This document shows, one piece after another, positions 7,760 to 16,052 of a DNA stretch of 64,000 bases (within the stretch, counting starts at the first letter, position 1; each line of letters opens with the position of its first letter). The translations under genes were made by a program, and so were the position numbers. The DNA is from Mariniflexile jejuense. GTDB lineage: Bacteria; Bacteroidota; Bacteroidia; Flavobacteriales; Flavobacteriaceae. The stretch lies in assembly GCF_042675665.1 (NCBI RefSeq), contig NZ_JBHTJI010000001.1, forward strand, positions 2,046,001 through 2,110,000, in the 5' to 3' direction. The notes below the pieces were generated by a model. That model searched no databases, was not told the origin of the DNA, and worked only from the letters and a program-made list of their open reading frames with translations.

Positions 7760-8505
7760 TTTAAAACTTTATATAAAATGGGTTTGCTTGGTGTTGCATC
7801 ATTTTCAAACGATGCTATTTGAAGGTTTAGCAAATAACTACCGTCTTTAACTTTGTTTGACACATAAATAAACTCTGTAATAGTACAATCTAGCCGTTGG
7901 TTACCATCAAAATCCCAAAAGGCTTTGTGCGCCAATAGTGTACCACCATCATGTTCCCTATCTACACTTGGCAAATCTATAAGCAAGTGTTTAATGCCTT
8001 TTTCACGAATAAAAACCATGGCTTCTTCGGTAATATAAGTCCAGTTTGTGTTTGAATACTGCCGCTTTATTTTATCATTTGTATTTGGCATTGTTCTAAT
8101 TACCAAAGCTTCAGGTGTATTATCTTTTAAAAGCAACTCAATTTGTTTTTTTGAAATAACAGTATCTTTCATGTATTTCTCTCCTGCAACTGATATTACT
8201 TCCGCAGTGAAAAAAAACTGTTTTAAATATTTATTTACAGAGTGAAATTCTTTAGTAATATGCCCAATACATTCGGTATGTGTACCATGCGAATGCGGAT
8301 TGAACCAAATGTTGTTAAAATTAACTGGCGCTCCAAATTTTACGCTACCTACCCAATCTTCAAGCTTTACGGGTTCAAATTTTGGGTCGTCTAAATACCA
8401 CGCATTTACATTGTTTTTTGATGCACTTATTGGTATTGAAATATCTAATGGCTTCGATAAATCGATTTTAAATTCTTTTGAGTTATGTTGAATTATAGCA
8501 CGCAT
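7756..8505 (-). CDS. Cyclase family protein (kynurenine formamidase-like)
   Basis: 249 residues of the Mn/Zn-dependent cyclase/formamidase family. The metal-binding motif is HSHGTHTECIGHI, equivalent to the HxGTHxDxPxH of kynurenine formamidase, but with Glu in place of the usual Asp and Ile where Pro is usual. A late LLIDLPSVD segment and a second histidine region (REHDGGTLLAHKAFW) also fit. It may hydrolyse an amide or lactone, but the substrate is not predictable. The neighbours give no tryptophan-degradation context. Its start overlaps the hemW stop by one base. Confidence 0.82.
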   Translation of the reverse strand: MRAIIQHNSKEFKIDLSKPLDISIPISASKNNVNAWYLDDPKFEPVKLEDWVGSVKFGAPVNFNNIWFNPHSHGTHTECIGHITKEFHSVNKYLKQFFFTAEVISVAGEKYMKDTVISKKQIELLLKDNTPEALVIRTMPNTNDKIKRQYSNTNWTYITEEAMVFIREKGIKHLLIDLPSVDREHDGGTLLAHKAFWDFDGNQRLDCTITEFIYVSNKVKDGSYLLNLQIASFENDATPSKPILYKVLK

Positions 8506-9680
8506 TATAAATTGATTTTAAATAAATCTGAAGCTATTCCATCGCTTAAAAATTTGCCTTTTTTTGTGACTAATAATGTATCATCATCAATATACAACAA
8601 ATGTTCGTTAATGTGTTTTTGAGATTGTTCTAAAAGATATTTTTTGTAAAGAATTCCAAAATCGTGTTCAACTTTTCTTAAAGAAACACCCCATACGGTT
8701 CGTAAACCTGTCATAATATACTCATTGTATTTATCGGTTGTTGATAGTATTTCAATTTCTATAGGAAGTACATTTTGTTCTAATGATTTAATGTATTTTG
8801 AATTGTTTCGCACATTCCAACCGCGTTTTAAACCATCAAACGAATGCGCCGAAGGACCAACACCCAAATACGGTTTTCCTTGCCAATATGCCGAATTGTT
8901 TCTACTGAAATAATCGGGTTTTCCAAAATTTGACAACTCATAATGTATGTATCCTGAAGCTTCCAATTTTTCAATTAATATATGGAATTGTTCTTGTGCC
9001 AAATCATCATCCACATTTTTTATAATACCTTTTTTAATAAAGGAATCTAAAGCTGTTTTTGGTTCAATAGTTAAGGCATAACTTGATATGTGAGGAATGT
9101 TAAAACTTAAAACGGTTTCAATGTTTTTAAGCCAGTTTTTATTTGTTAAATCTGGAATACCGTAAATTAAGTCGATTGAAATATTATTGAAATACTTCGT
9201 TGCTTCTTGTAAACATGCTTTGGCTTCTTCAGCATTATGAGCACGATTCATAAGCTTTAAATCGGTTTCGAAGAATGATTGAATACCTATAGAAAGGCGA
9301 TTAATTCCAATTTTAAGGTAATCTTCAAAAATAGAATTACCTGCGAGACCTCTCGACTGCGCTCGAGGTGACATTTGCGATTGGATCAAATCGTCTGGAT
9401 TTGCTTCTAAAGTAATTTCAGGGTTTTCTACAACTTGGTAGTTTTTGTAAATGGTATTAATAATCAATACTAATTCATCTATAGTCAATAAAGATGGTGT
9501 TCCGCCTCCAAAATAAATGGTTTCAACGTTTTGATTTTTGAATTCATCCTTACGAAGTTTTAATTCTGTAACCAAAGCATTAACCAATTCATCTTTCTTT
9601 TTTAAAGACGTAGAAAAGTGAAAATCGCAATAATGGCATGCTTGCTTGCAAAAAGGTATATGGATATAAATGCCTGCCAT
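8505..9680 (-). CDS. hemW: Radical SAM family heme chaperone HemW (carries an in-frame repeat insertion)
   Basis: 391 residues. The radical-SAM 4Fe-4S motif is C11-x3-C15-x2-C18 (CKQACHYC), followed by YFGGGTPSLL, EANPDDL, INRLSIGIQSF, DLIYGIP and the C-terminal wing domain. HemW-type proteins bind heme and deliver it to cytochromes. Many are misannotated as oxygen-independent coproporphyrinogen oxidase. Between NPDDL and GINRLS there are 26 residues, against 11 in E. coli HemW. The extra stretch SQMSPRAQSRGLAGN is encoded by a dispersed palindromic repeat (9344-9373). The frame is intact, so the gene may still work. It is second in the ruvC-hemW-cyclase-GNAT-yjbR operon and its start overlaps the ruvC stop. 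Confidence 0.9.
   Translation of the reverse strand: MAGIYIHIPFCKQACHYCDFHFSTSLKKKDELVNALVTELKLRKDEFKNQNVETIYFGGGTPSLLTIDELVLIINTIYKNYQVVENPEITLEANPDDLIQSQMSPRAQSRGLAGNSIFEDYLKIGINRLSIGIQSFFETDLKLMNRAHNAEEAKACLQEATKYFNNISIDLIYGIPDLTNKNWLKNIETVLSFNIPHISSYALTIEPKTALDSFIKKGIIKNVDDDLAQEQFHILIEKLEASGYIHYELSNFGKPDYFSRNNSAYWQGKPYLGVGPSAHSFDGLKRGWNVRNNSKYIKSLEQNVLPIEIEILSTTDKYNEYIMTGLRTVWGVSLRKVEHDFGILYKKYLLEQSQKHINEHLLYIDDDTLLVTKKGKFLSDGIASDLFKINL
9344..9373. repeat. Dispersed palindromic repeat inside hemW
   Basis: The core CCTCTCGACTGCGCTCGAGG followed by TGACA resembles the GAGCGCAGTCGA..GGTGACA repeats seen many times between genes in flavobacterial genomes. CTCGA and TCGAG can pair around CTGCGC. 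The element is read in frame on the minus strand. Confidence 0.7.
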
Positions 9681-10234
9681 TATTTTTTAACTCTATCTTC
9701 ATTTTGTTTCACAAAAGCATCCCAACCCGAATAACTTTTACCAACTTCTATTTTACCTTCATTATAAAAATGACAAACTGCTGCAGCTAATCCATCGGTA
9801 GCATCCAAATTTTTTGGCAGGGTTTTTAAGCTTAATAAACTTTGAAGCATTTTTGCAACTTGTTCTTTACTAGCATTTCCATTTCCTGTGATTGCCATTT
9901 TTATTTTTTTTGGCGAATACTCGGTAATTGGTACTTCCCTACTTAAACCTGCAGCCATTGCAACGCCTTGCGCTCTACCAAGTTTTAACATACTTTGTAC
10001 GTTTTTACCAAAAAAAGGTGCTTCAATAGCAATTTCATCGGGGTGATGTGTGTCTATTAACTCAATAGTGCGTTCAAAAATGAGTTTTAATTTTAGGTAA
10101 TGGTCGTCGTATTTTTTTAAATCGAGTTCATTAAGTTGTAGAAAATGCATCGTTTTTCCAACAACTTTTATAAGTCCAAAACCCATAATAGTAGTTCCTG
10201 GGTCAATACCTAAAATAATTTTTTCTTTACTCAT
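9680..10234 (-). CDS. ruvC: Holliday junction resolvase RuvC
   Basis: 184 residues. The nuclease-fold residues are all present: D11 in LGIDPGTTIMGFG, E71 in AIEAPFFGKN, and D144 and D147 in LDATDGLAAAV. VQSMLKLGRAQG and EYSPKKIKMAITGNGNASKEQV are standard RuvC segments. It cleaves Holliday junctions with RuvAB during recombination repair. It is the first gene of the coupled operon and divergent from the flippase-like gene at 10293, with a 58-bp gap that must hold both promoters. Confidence 0.96.
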   Translation of the reverse strand: MSKEKIILGIDPGTTIMGFGLIKVVGKTMHFLQLNELDLKKYDDHYLKLKLIFERTIELIDTHHPDEIAIEAPFFGKNVQSMLKLGRAQGVAMAAGLSREVPITEYSPKKIKMAITGNGNASKEQVAKMLQSLLSLKTLPKNLDATDGLAAAVCHFYNEGKIEVGKSYSGWDAFVKQNEDRVKK

Positions 10235-10292
10235 TTATGACTCCAGTTTAGATTTATTAAAGGAATATTGGTTTAATTTGTGACTTGATTTT

Positions 10293-11261
10293 ATGATTTA
10301 TACGCTGCCATACAAAACTAAACAATTCTTTTTTGTGCTTATCAAAATAAGTATTGTTGTTATTGCTTTTTATTTTATCTATCAAAAACTAACAAACAAT
10401 AGTGGTTTAGCATTTTCAAGTTTTACTAAGATAATAACTGAAAACAGTATTTTTTCAGCAAAAAGCATCATAATTCTATCCTTTTTAAGCATTTTTAATT
10501 GGTTTTTTGAAATTTTGAAATGGCAAAAATTAGTGTCTGCAATAAAAAATATTGCTTTTAAAAATGCTTTAGAACAAACTCTGGGTTCATTAACTGCTTC
10601 ACTATTTACACCAAACCGAATTGGTGAATATGGTGCTAAAGCCATTTACTATACAAAAACGTTTAGAAAAAAAATAATGCTAACAAACCTAATTAGCAAC
10701 GCATTACAAATGGCAGTTACTACTTTTTTAGGTGCTATTGGTTGTTATTTTTTTGTTTCAAAATACCAAATGGCTTTAAACACTTCAAAGTTTTTCATTA
10801 TTTCCATTTTCGCGCTATTCATAATTACTTTAATTGTATTTATAATTCGAAAAACCAAATTCAGGTTTAAAGGATTTTCTTTTGAAAAAATAAAAGCGTT
10901 TGTTTTATACTATCCTAAAAGTACAATTGCATTTGGTATAGGCTACTCACTACTTAGGTATGCTATTTTTTCGTTTCAGTTTTATTATTTATTAACGCTT
11001 TTCAACATAAATATTTCCTATTTTGATGCTATGCTATTTATAACAACCATGTATTTACTAGCCTCAATTATACCTTCTATTTTTATTTTTGATGTGGTTG
11101 TAAAAAGTGGCATTGCTGTATATTTATTTAGTTTTGTTGGTATAAATGCATTAACCATTTTAAGTATTGTAACCATAATGTGGCTTTTTAATTTTGTAAT
11201 ACCCAGCATTTTTGGAAGCTATTTTGTTTTAAAGTTTAACTTTCCAGAAACCAACCCATGA
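10293..11261 (+). CDS. Lysylphosphatidylglycerol synthase TM-region / UPF0104-like flippase-type membrane protein
   Basis: 322 residues, about eight hydrophobic helices. The early helix FFFVLIKISIVVIAFYFIYQKL and the motif FTPNRIGEYGAKAIYY (near residues 105-120) are characteristic of the LPG-synthase transmembrane/UPF0104 family. It is coupled to a GT2 glycosyltransferase, whose ATG overlaps its stop (ATGA), so it probably moves or holds a lipid-linked sugar for that enzyme. This role is an inference from context. Confidence 0.82.
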   Translation: MIYTLPYKTKQFFFVLIKISIVVIAFYFIYQKLTNNSGLAFSSFTKIITENSIFSAKSIIILSFLSIFNWFFEILKWQKLVSAIKNIAFKNALEQTLGSLTASLFTPNRIGEYGAKAIYYTKTFRKKIMLTNLISNALQMAVTTFLGAIGCYFFVSKYQMALNTSKFFIISIFALFIITLIVFIIRKTKFRFKGFSFEKIKAFVLYYPKSTIAFGIGYSLLRYAIFSFQFYYLLTLFNINISYFDAMLFITTMYLLASIIPSIFIFDVVVKSGIAVYLFSFVGINALTILSIVTIMWLFNFVIPSIFGSYFVLKFNFPETNP

Positions 11262-12391
11262 TGTTAACTAGTATTATTATTACTCTTCTTTACCTAATGT
11301 TAATAGGAAGTTTTGCTTTTGGTTTTGATAAAATTAACCTTTTTAAGCTTGAAGATTTACCTGCTAAAACAACTTTTTCGGTGATAATTCCTTTTAGAAA
11401 TGAAGCTGAAAATTTGCCCGCTTTATTAAAATCTATTAATGCTTTAAATTATCAAAACACATTATTTGAAATTATTTTTGTTGATGATGCATCTGAAGAT
11501 GAATCGGTTAAGATTATAAATAATATACTAAAAGGTTTCAGCAACAATCAACCAAACATATCAATTATAAAAAACAAAAAAACTTCAAATTCACCCAAAA
11601 AAGATGCTATAACAACGGCTATTGAACATGCAAAACACGAATGGATTATTACTACTGATGCCGATTGTTTGCTTCCTAAATATTGGCTAGATAGTTTTGA
11701 TGAATTTATACAAAAAAATGATACTAATTGTATTGCTGCACCGGTTAACTACATTGAAAAAAACTGTTTTTTAAACAGGTTTCAGTTACTAGATATTTTG
11801 AGTTTGCAAGGTGCAACTATTGGTGGTTTTGGTATTAACAAACCATTTTTGTGTAATGGTGCTAATTTTGGATACAAAAAAGACCTTTTTATAGATTTGA
11901 ATGGGTTTGAAGGCAACACAAATACAGCAAGTGGTGATGATATTTTTCTGCTAGAAAAGGCTGCAAAAAAACACCCTAAACAACTGCATTATTTAAAATG
12001 TGAACTTGCCATTGTTTTAACAAAAGCACAACCAAGTTTAAAAACATTAATTAGTCAACGAATACGTTGGGCTGCAAAAACCAGTCATTATAATAACTGG
12101 TTTGGGAAATTTACAGGACTTATTGTATTGCTCAAAAATGCCCTTATAATTACATTATTACTGCTTACAATTATTGGTAGTTACAATTTAAAAGTATTCT
12201 TATATGTATTAATTATAAAATTTAACATCGATTTCTTTTTAATTTATAAATCGGCAGTATTTTTTAATAAAAAGGGTGCTTTAAGAAGTTATATTGTTGG
12301 GTTTTTGGTTTACCCGTTTTTTAGTGTTTATGTTGCTTTTATATCGCTATTTTCAAGCTATAAATGGAAAGGACGTACATTTAAAAAGTAA
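11258..12391 (+). CDS. Membrane glycosyltransferase family 2
   Basis: 377 residues. One N-terminal helix, then a GT-A domain: VIIPFRNEAENLPAL, IIFVDDASEDES and the DxD-type motif TTDADCLLPKYW, with the processive-type QRIRWAAKTSHY at about residue 268. Two or three helices follow at the C-terminus. GT2 enzymes with QxxRW often make polysaccharides or glycolipids. It is translationally coupled to the preceding flippase-like gene, and the stop lies 3 bp from the converging lipoprotein gene. Acceptor and sugar are unknown. The start at 11258 is chosen because of the ATGA overlap, although an ATG at 11261 is equally possible. Confidence 0.88.
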   Translation: MMLTSIIITLLYLMLIGSFAFGFDKINLFKLEDLPAKTTFSVIIPFRNEAENLPALLKSINALNYQNTLFEIIFVDDASEDESVKIINNILKGFSNNQPNISIIKNKKTSNSPKKDAITTAIEHAKHEWIITTDADCLLPKYWLDSFDEFIQKNDTNCIAAPVNYIEKNCFLNRFQLLDILSLQGATIGGFGINKPFLCNGANFGYKKDLFIDLNGFEGNTNTASGDDIFLLEKAAKKHPKQLHYLKCELAIVLTKAQPSLKTLISQRIRWAAKTSHYNNWFGKFTGLIVLLKNALIITLLLLTIIGSYNLKVFLYVLIIKFNIDFFLIYKSAVFFNKKGALRSYIVGFLVYPFFSVYVAFISLFSSYKWKGRTFKK

Positions 12392-12393
12392 CG

Positions 12394-12870
12394 TTAATTT
12401 GCTTGAATAATAACAGGTAATTCAAATTCTGTTTTTACCTGTTGCCCGCGTTTTATTGCTGGAAACACCTTTGGTAGCGAATCTAAACTTGAATGAATTA
12501 AGGTTTCTATATTTGGTATTTCTTTAATAATAGTACTATCAACTTCAATGTTTAAAAGTGATAAAACACCTGTTTCAGACACTTGGAATTTTAAATTTAT
12601 AGTATCGGTAACATCATGTGTTACAACGATGGTTTCGCTTTGTAAATGCTTTAAAATATGTGCAGTTAACACATCTGTAAAACACACTGTTTTTTGTGGT
12701 TTGCTCTCTATAGAATCGCAACTTGAAAATGATGGATACACATCAACATCATTCCAATTAAATGTTTTTAATTCTTCATTTAAAATAGCCTCAGGCGATG
12801 TTTTTTTCACATTAAAATACTCGCAAGATGTAAGCGTTAAGGCGACTATTAAAACATAAATTTGCTTCAT
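12394..12870 (-). CDS. Lipoprotein with TonB C-terminal-like domain
   Basis: 158 residues. The signal peptide has a lipobox LTLTSC (Cys at 16). The mature part, VYPSFSSCDSIE..KTVCFTDVLTAHI.., matches in layout the C-terminal domain of the neighbouring M56 protein (VPVFPGCESLE..KKVCMSKNIQDHV): a P-x-F, two cysteines, a helix, strands, and a final basic-Gly-Q/K-x-V-x-x-x-x-x-L-P-I-I segment. This is the TonB C-terminal fold. As a lipoprotein it is anchored on the far side of the inner membrane or in the outer membrane, without an energising TonB N-terminus. It lies downstream of the M56 gene behind a terminator. Confidence 0.72.
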   Translation of the reverse strand: MKQIYVLIVALTLTSCEYFNVKKTSPEAILNEELKTFNWNDVDVYPSFSSCDSIESKPQKTVCFTDVLTAHILKHLQSETIVVTHDVTDTINLKFQVSETGVLSLLNIEVDSTIIKEIPNIETLIHSSLDSLPKVFPAIKRGQQVKTEFELPVIIQAN

Positions 12871-12926
12871 AATGGAAAACTAAGCCCGAAAAGTACGATT
12901 TTTTTGGTTTTTATGTTATTAAAAAC

Positions 12927-12958
12927 AAAAAAACCGAAGCTAATACTTCGGTTTTTTT
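12927..12958. terminator. Rho-independent terminator after the M56 gene
   Basis: AAAAAAACCGAAG-CTAATA-CTTCGGTTTTTTT, a perfect 13-bp stem. It ends the blaI-M56 transcript before the TonB-like lipoprotein gene, which therefore needs its own promoter or read-through. Confidence 0.85.
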
Positions 12959-12976
12959 AGATTGACATGTTTAAAA

Positions 12977-14611
12977 TTATTCTTTTTCTGGTAAAGGTTT
13001 ATCTTCTGTTACTTGAAATATAATTGGTAATGAATAAGGCACATTAACCTTTTTTCCCTTTTGTTCACCTGGAATCATTTTAGGTAATGATTTTATAACC
13101 CGAATAGCTTCGGCTTCTAAAGCTGGATGTGGTGCTCTAGAACGAACTTCTGTAATATTCCCTTCTATATCAATTTTAAAAATAACATTTATACGCTGTC
13201 TTCCTACTAAATTGTTTTCTTCAGCTATTTTGGTATTGAAATTTTTGGCTACGTGGTCTTGAATGTTTTTAGACATACATACTTTTTTATCAGCGTTAGT
13301 TTCTAAACTTTCACAACCAGGAAATACTGGAACTTGGTCAACAACACCAAAAGGAACATCAACATCATTAATTACATCGTCAAAAAATGGGTCATTAAAA
13401 CCATCATCACTTGTAAAAACCAACAATTTCTTTAAGGTTTTATCTTCAGCATCCGTTATGTCGCCTTGTTTTTGAATTTGGTTAAAAACATCACATATTT
13501 TTTCGGTCAATTTAGTTTTTGGTTTTATGGAAGTATACGTTTGTACTTCTTTGACTAATTCCGTATCTAAATCATTTTGCTTTATAATTCTTAATAATAA
13601 ATTTAAACCTTTATCTTCTTCTTCACTTGTATTCCCTTGAGCTTGGAGTTGTTTTCCAATGGCTTTTATTTTTTCAATTAATGGTGAATTTTGAGCTATT
13701 TTTTCTTCACTTAAAGTTTGTCTATTTTGTGAATAGGCATTTTGCATACATGACGTATAAACCAACATCCCAAAAACCATAGGAATTAACAATGCATACT
13801 TTAATAAATTTACCTGTTTTGATTTTGATTTTGTTAACATAACGATTCGTTTTTTGATTAATGATTGTTTAAAAAATGGATTGATGAATGAAATATTTTT
13901 AGTTTCGAAAACTTGCGATAATAAATTTTGATAATAACTTGCTTTATCTTGGTGCTTCACAACTTCTGCATCGGCAATAAACTCATGAAGCGACATCATT
14001 CTATTTTTGTACATATATACTAAAGGGTTAAACCAAAAAAGTATCCGAAACATTTCAAAAAACAATAAATCTAGTGTGTGTTTTTGCCTAACATGAACAA
14101 TTTCATGCTTCAAAATTGCTTCTCTATTGGCATCCATTAAATATTCTCCTAAAAAAATATAATTAAAAAATGAAAAAGCAGTATCACTTTTTAAGAGCTT
14201 AACAATTACCAAATTTCCGGCTTTACTTTTAGGGCTTTTTAATAGTATTTGTAATAGTTTTACTGTTTTAAAAACGAATAAAATAGTTGCTAAACCAATA
14301 CCTATTAATAGTATATTTTCCCAAATTAAAAAAGGTTTAGATTCTACAAATACACTATTTAATTCTGTGGTTGTTTGGTTTTCTGAAGTTACGGTACCAA
14401 TAATAACTTCAGGAAGATTTATAATGAATTTTTGAGGTACTACATTTTTAAAATTATCAATTCTAATAAATGGAATAGCAATAGATAATAGTGCAGTTGC
14501 AATTAAATAAAACCTATTCCAATTAAAAAAGGTTTCACTCTTTAAAAACATATCGTAAATAAGTAAAAAAGCCAATTGAAATGCTATAACTTGCAGAATA
14601 TAATATGCCAT
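12977..14611 (-). CDS. BlaR1/M56 family metallopeptidase fused to a TonB C-terminal domain
   Basis: 544 residues. N-terminal transmembrane helices and a cytoplasmic M56 zinc peptidase with HEIVH at 169-173 and a following KHTLDLLFFEMFRILFWFNPL segment. After another helix near 270-290 comes a periplasmic region. Two similar helical units follow (about 315-345, EKIKAIGKQLQAQGNTSEEED, and about 375-405, EKICDVFNQIQKQGDITDAED), and then a TonB-like C-terminal domain from about 430. Signal reception on the outside probably triggers peptidase action on the BlaI-type repressor encoded 4 bp upstream. TonB fusion is common for M56 proteins in this phylum. The inducing signal is unknown, and no beta-lactamase gene is nearby. 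Confidence 0.88.
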   Translation of the reverse strand: MAYYILQVIAFQLAFLLIYDMFLKSETFFNWNRFYLIATALLSIAIPFIRIDNFKNVVPQKFIINLPEVIIGTVTSENQTTTELNSVFVESKPFLIWENILLIGIGLATILFVFKTVKLLQILLKSPKSKAGNLVIVKLLKSDTAFSFFNYIFLGEYLMDANREAILKHEIVHVRQKHTLDLLFFEMFRILFWFNPLVYMYKNRMMSLHEFIADAEVVKHQDKASYYQNLLSQVFETKNISFINPFFKQSLIKKRIVMLTKSKSKQVNLLKYALLIPMVFGMLVYTSCMQNAYSQNRQTLSEEKIAQNSPLIEKIKAIGKQLQAQGNTSEEEDKGLNLLLRIIKQNDLDTELVKEVQTYTSIKPKTKLTEKICDVFNQIQKQGDITDAEDKTLKKLLVFTSDDGFNDPFFDDVINDVDVPFGVVDQVPVFPGCESLETNADKKVCMSKNIQDHVAKNFNTKIAEENNLVGRQRINVIFKIDIEGNITEVRSRAPHPALEAEAIRVIKSLPKMIPGEQKGKKVNVPYSLPIIFQVTEDKPLPEKE

Positions 14612-14615
14612 AACC

Positions 14616-14975
14616 TTATTTTTCTTTATTAATATCTTTTAATACAGATTCTAATTCGTTTAAACTGATATCATTTTTTTTCATAAAGAAAGACACCATG
14701 TTTTTAAAAGAACCTTGAAAATAATTATCAACTAAACTGTTTATTGATTGGTTACTATAATCTTGTTGTTGTAAAAGTGGGAAATAAATATGTCCTTTAC
14801 CTTCTTTTTCATAATCTACAAAACCTTTACTTTCTAAAATTCTAACAATGGTCGAAACGGTGTTGTATGCTGGTTTAGGCTCTGGAAAATCTTCAATAAT
14901 GGTTTTTACATTGGCTTTTTTAAGTTTCCAAAGTATTTGCATGATATCTTCTTCTGCTTTTGTTAATTGTTTCAT
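14616..14975 (-). CDS. BlaI/MecI/CopY family transcriptional repressor
   Basis: 119 residues. The N-terminal winged helix (KAEEDIMQILWKLKKANVKTI..FPEPKPAYNTVSTIVRILESKGFVDYEKEGKGHIYFPL) is the standard BlaI DNA-binding domain. The C-terminal part dimerises and normally holds the cleavage site for the partner M56 protease. It is followed 4 bp later by that protease gene. A 40-bp perfect palindrome (15029-15068) overlapping a candidate promoter upstream is its likely autoregulatory operator. Confidence 0.92.
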   Translation of the reverse strand: MKQLTKAEEDIMQILWKLKKANVKTIIEDFPEPKPAYNTVSTIVRILESKGFVDYEKEGKGHIYFPLLQQQDYSNQSINSLVDNYFQGSFKNMVSFFMKKNDISLNELESVLKDINKEK

Positions 14976-15024
14976 TCTGAAGTTTATTTTAATGATTTTA
15001 AATTAAAAACCTAGTTGAATAAAG

Positions 15025-15032
15025 CAAATATA
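15025..15032 (-). promoter_or_regulatory. Candidate blaI promoter -7 box
   Basis: Read on the minus strand this is TATATTTG, matching the Bacteroidota -7 consensus TAnnTTTG. It overlaps the edge of the palindrome at 15029-15068, so any protein on the palindrome would cover the -7 to -40 region. Confidence 0.5.
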
Positions 15033-15068
15033 ACTAAAAAATTAGTTTAAACTAATTTTTTAGTTATA
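15029..15068. promoter_or_regulatory. Perfect 40-bp palindrome, probable BlaI operator
   Basis: The left half is TATAACTAAAAAATTAGTTT (15029-15048) and 15049-15068 is its exact reverse complement. It also contains nested inverted repeats (ACTAA..TTAGT). It starts 54 bp upstream of the blaI start codon and covers the promoter, which fits an autoregulatory operator for a dimeric winged-helix repressor. Confidence 0.7.
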
Positions 15069-15104
15069 AATTTAAATATCTGTATAAATCTGGGTGTTTA
15101 AATT

Positions 15105-15150
15105 ATAAAAAAGAAGAAGCCCTATGGGTCTCTCACCTCCATAGGGCTTA
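15105..15150 (-). terminator. Terminator of the kinase/LuxR-regulator operon
   Basis: AAGCCCTATGG (15117-15127) pairs with CCATAGGGCTT (15139-15149). On the minus strand the stem is followed by a T-rich run. It lies about 220 bp past the stop of the response-regulator gene. Confidence 0.65.
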
Positions 15151-15243
15151 TGTAAATTGCTATTATCAACAAAAAAAATTGAGGGATTACTAATTTTTTG
15201 AAGTGTTGACTATACAAAGGTAGGAATTACAAATTCATTCGAC

Positions 15244-15272
15244 TTACGGGTTTCCCGTAATTGTTTTACGGG
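15244..15272. promoter_or_regulatory. Alternative-hairpin element of TTACGGG/CCCGTAA repeats
   Basis: TTACGGG at 15244-15250 and again at 15266-15272 flank CCCGTAA at 15254-15260. The middle copy can pair with either neighbour (loops TTT and TTGTT), giving two mutually exclusive hairpins. It sits in the 394-bp gap between the LuxR-type regulator and blaI. Beyond this element, the palindrome and the terminator I see no gene in that gap. Confidence 0.45.
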
Positions 15273-15369
15273 TTAAATAGAGAAGTCAAGTATAGTAGGC
15301 TTTAAGAGAGGTTAAAAAAAATTAAAAAAGCAAAAATTAATTTCACACCTTATAAAACGCTTTATTTTA

Positions 15370-16044
15370 TTACACAAAACCCTTGTTTCTGGCAATATTT
15401 ACAAGCGTTTCGTCTTGTCCATCTTGTACATCAAAAATTTCTCTTAATTGTTTTTTTCGCTTTTCAATGGCACTTAACGACAAATCTAGATGAGAAGCCA
15501 AATTTTTTGTTTTTACGCCTTGAGATAATAAATGAAGTATTCTTCGGTTTTTTTCATCAATTATAATATCACTGGTAATTGCTTTTCTAATAAAACTATT
15601 TACAGTACCGCTATAAAATGGTGGGTTATTTAATACAGCTTGAAATGCACTTGCTAATTCACTTGAAGTTAAATCACTTTTTATTAAAAATCCTTCTGGA
15701 TCGATGGTTTTAATGATGTTATGAATTCTAAACGACTCATTAAACATGGTTAATATTATAATTTTTGCGTTTGGCAACACTTTACGTGCGTAAGCAGCTA
15801 TATCTTCACCTGAAGTCATTAATCCATCGGATGATGGCGGTAAACTAATATCAATAAATAATACGTTATATTGATTTTGTATTTCGACAGATTTATTGAT
15901 TAGCAAAATAGCTTCATCACAATTATTTGCTATATCAATTTCTAGTATTTGAGTTTCTTTTTTTGTAAATAGCAATGTGTTTTGATAACCTTCAATAATC
16001 ATTGGATGGTCATCAATCATTAAAATTTTAATTTTTTGGTTCAT
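15370..16044 (-). CDS. LuxR/FixJ (NarL-type) response regulator
   Basis: 224 residues. The receiver domain has the phospho-acceptor D65 in VLFIDISLPP and the acidic pair D11-D12. The receiver loop GLMTSGEDIA is longer than usual. A C-terminal helix-turn-helix (ILHLLSQGVKTKNLASHLDLSLSA, then IEKRKKQLREIF) follows. The HTH differs from standard LuxR by ending in KRKKQL, as is usual for Bacteroidota pairs of this kind. It follows the kinase gene by 8 bp and is surely its partner. Confidence 0.9.
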   Translation of the reverse strand: MNQKIKILMIDDHPMIIEGYQNTLLFTKKETQILEIDIANNCDEAILLINKSVEIQNQYNVLFIDISLPPSSDGLMTSGEDIAAYARKVLPNAKIIILTMFNESFRIHNIIKTIDPEGFLIKSDLTSSELASAFQAVLNNPPFYSGTVNSFIRKAITSDIIIDEKNRRILHLLSQGVKTKNLASHLDLSLSAIEKRKKQLREIFDVQDGQDETLVNIARNKGFV

Positions 16045-16052
16045 ACTATTGG

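Noticed and set aside
7756..8505. Cyclase gene as evidence of a tryptophan-degradation operon with kynurenine formamidase activity
   Set aside because: The neighbours are ruvC, hemW, GNAT and yjbR, and the metal motif differs from that of kynB. Assigning a substrate would be guessing.
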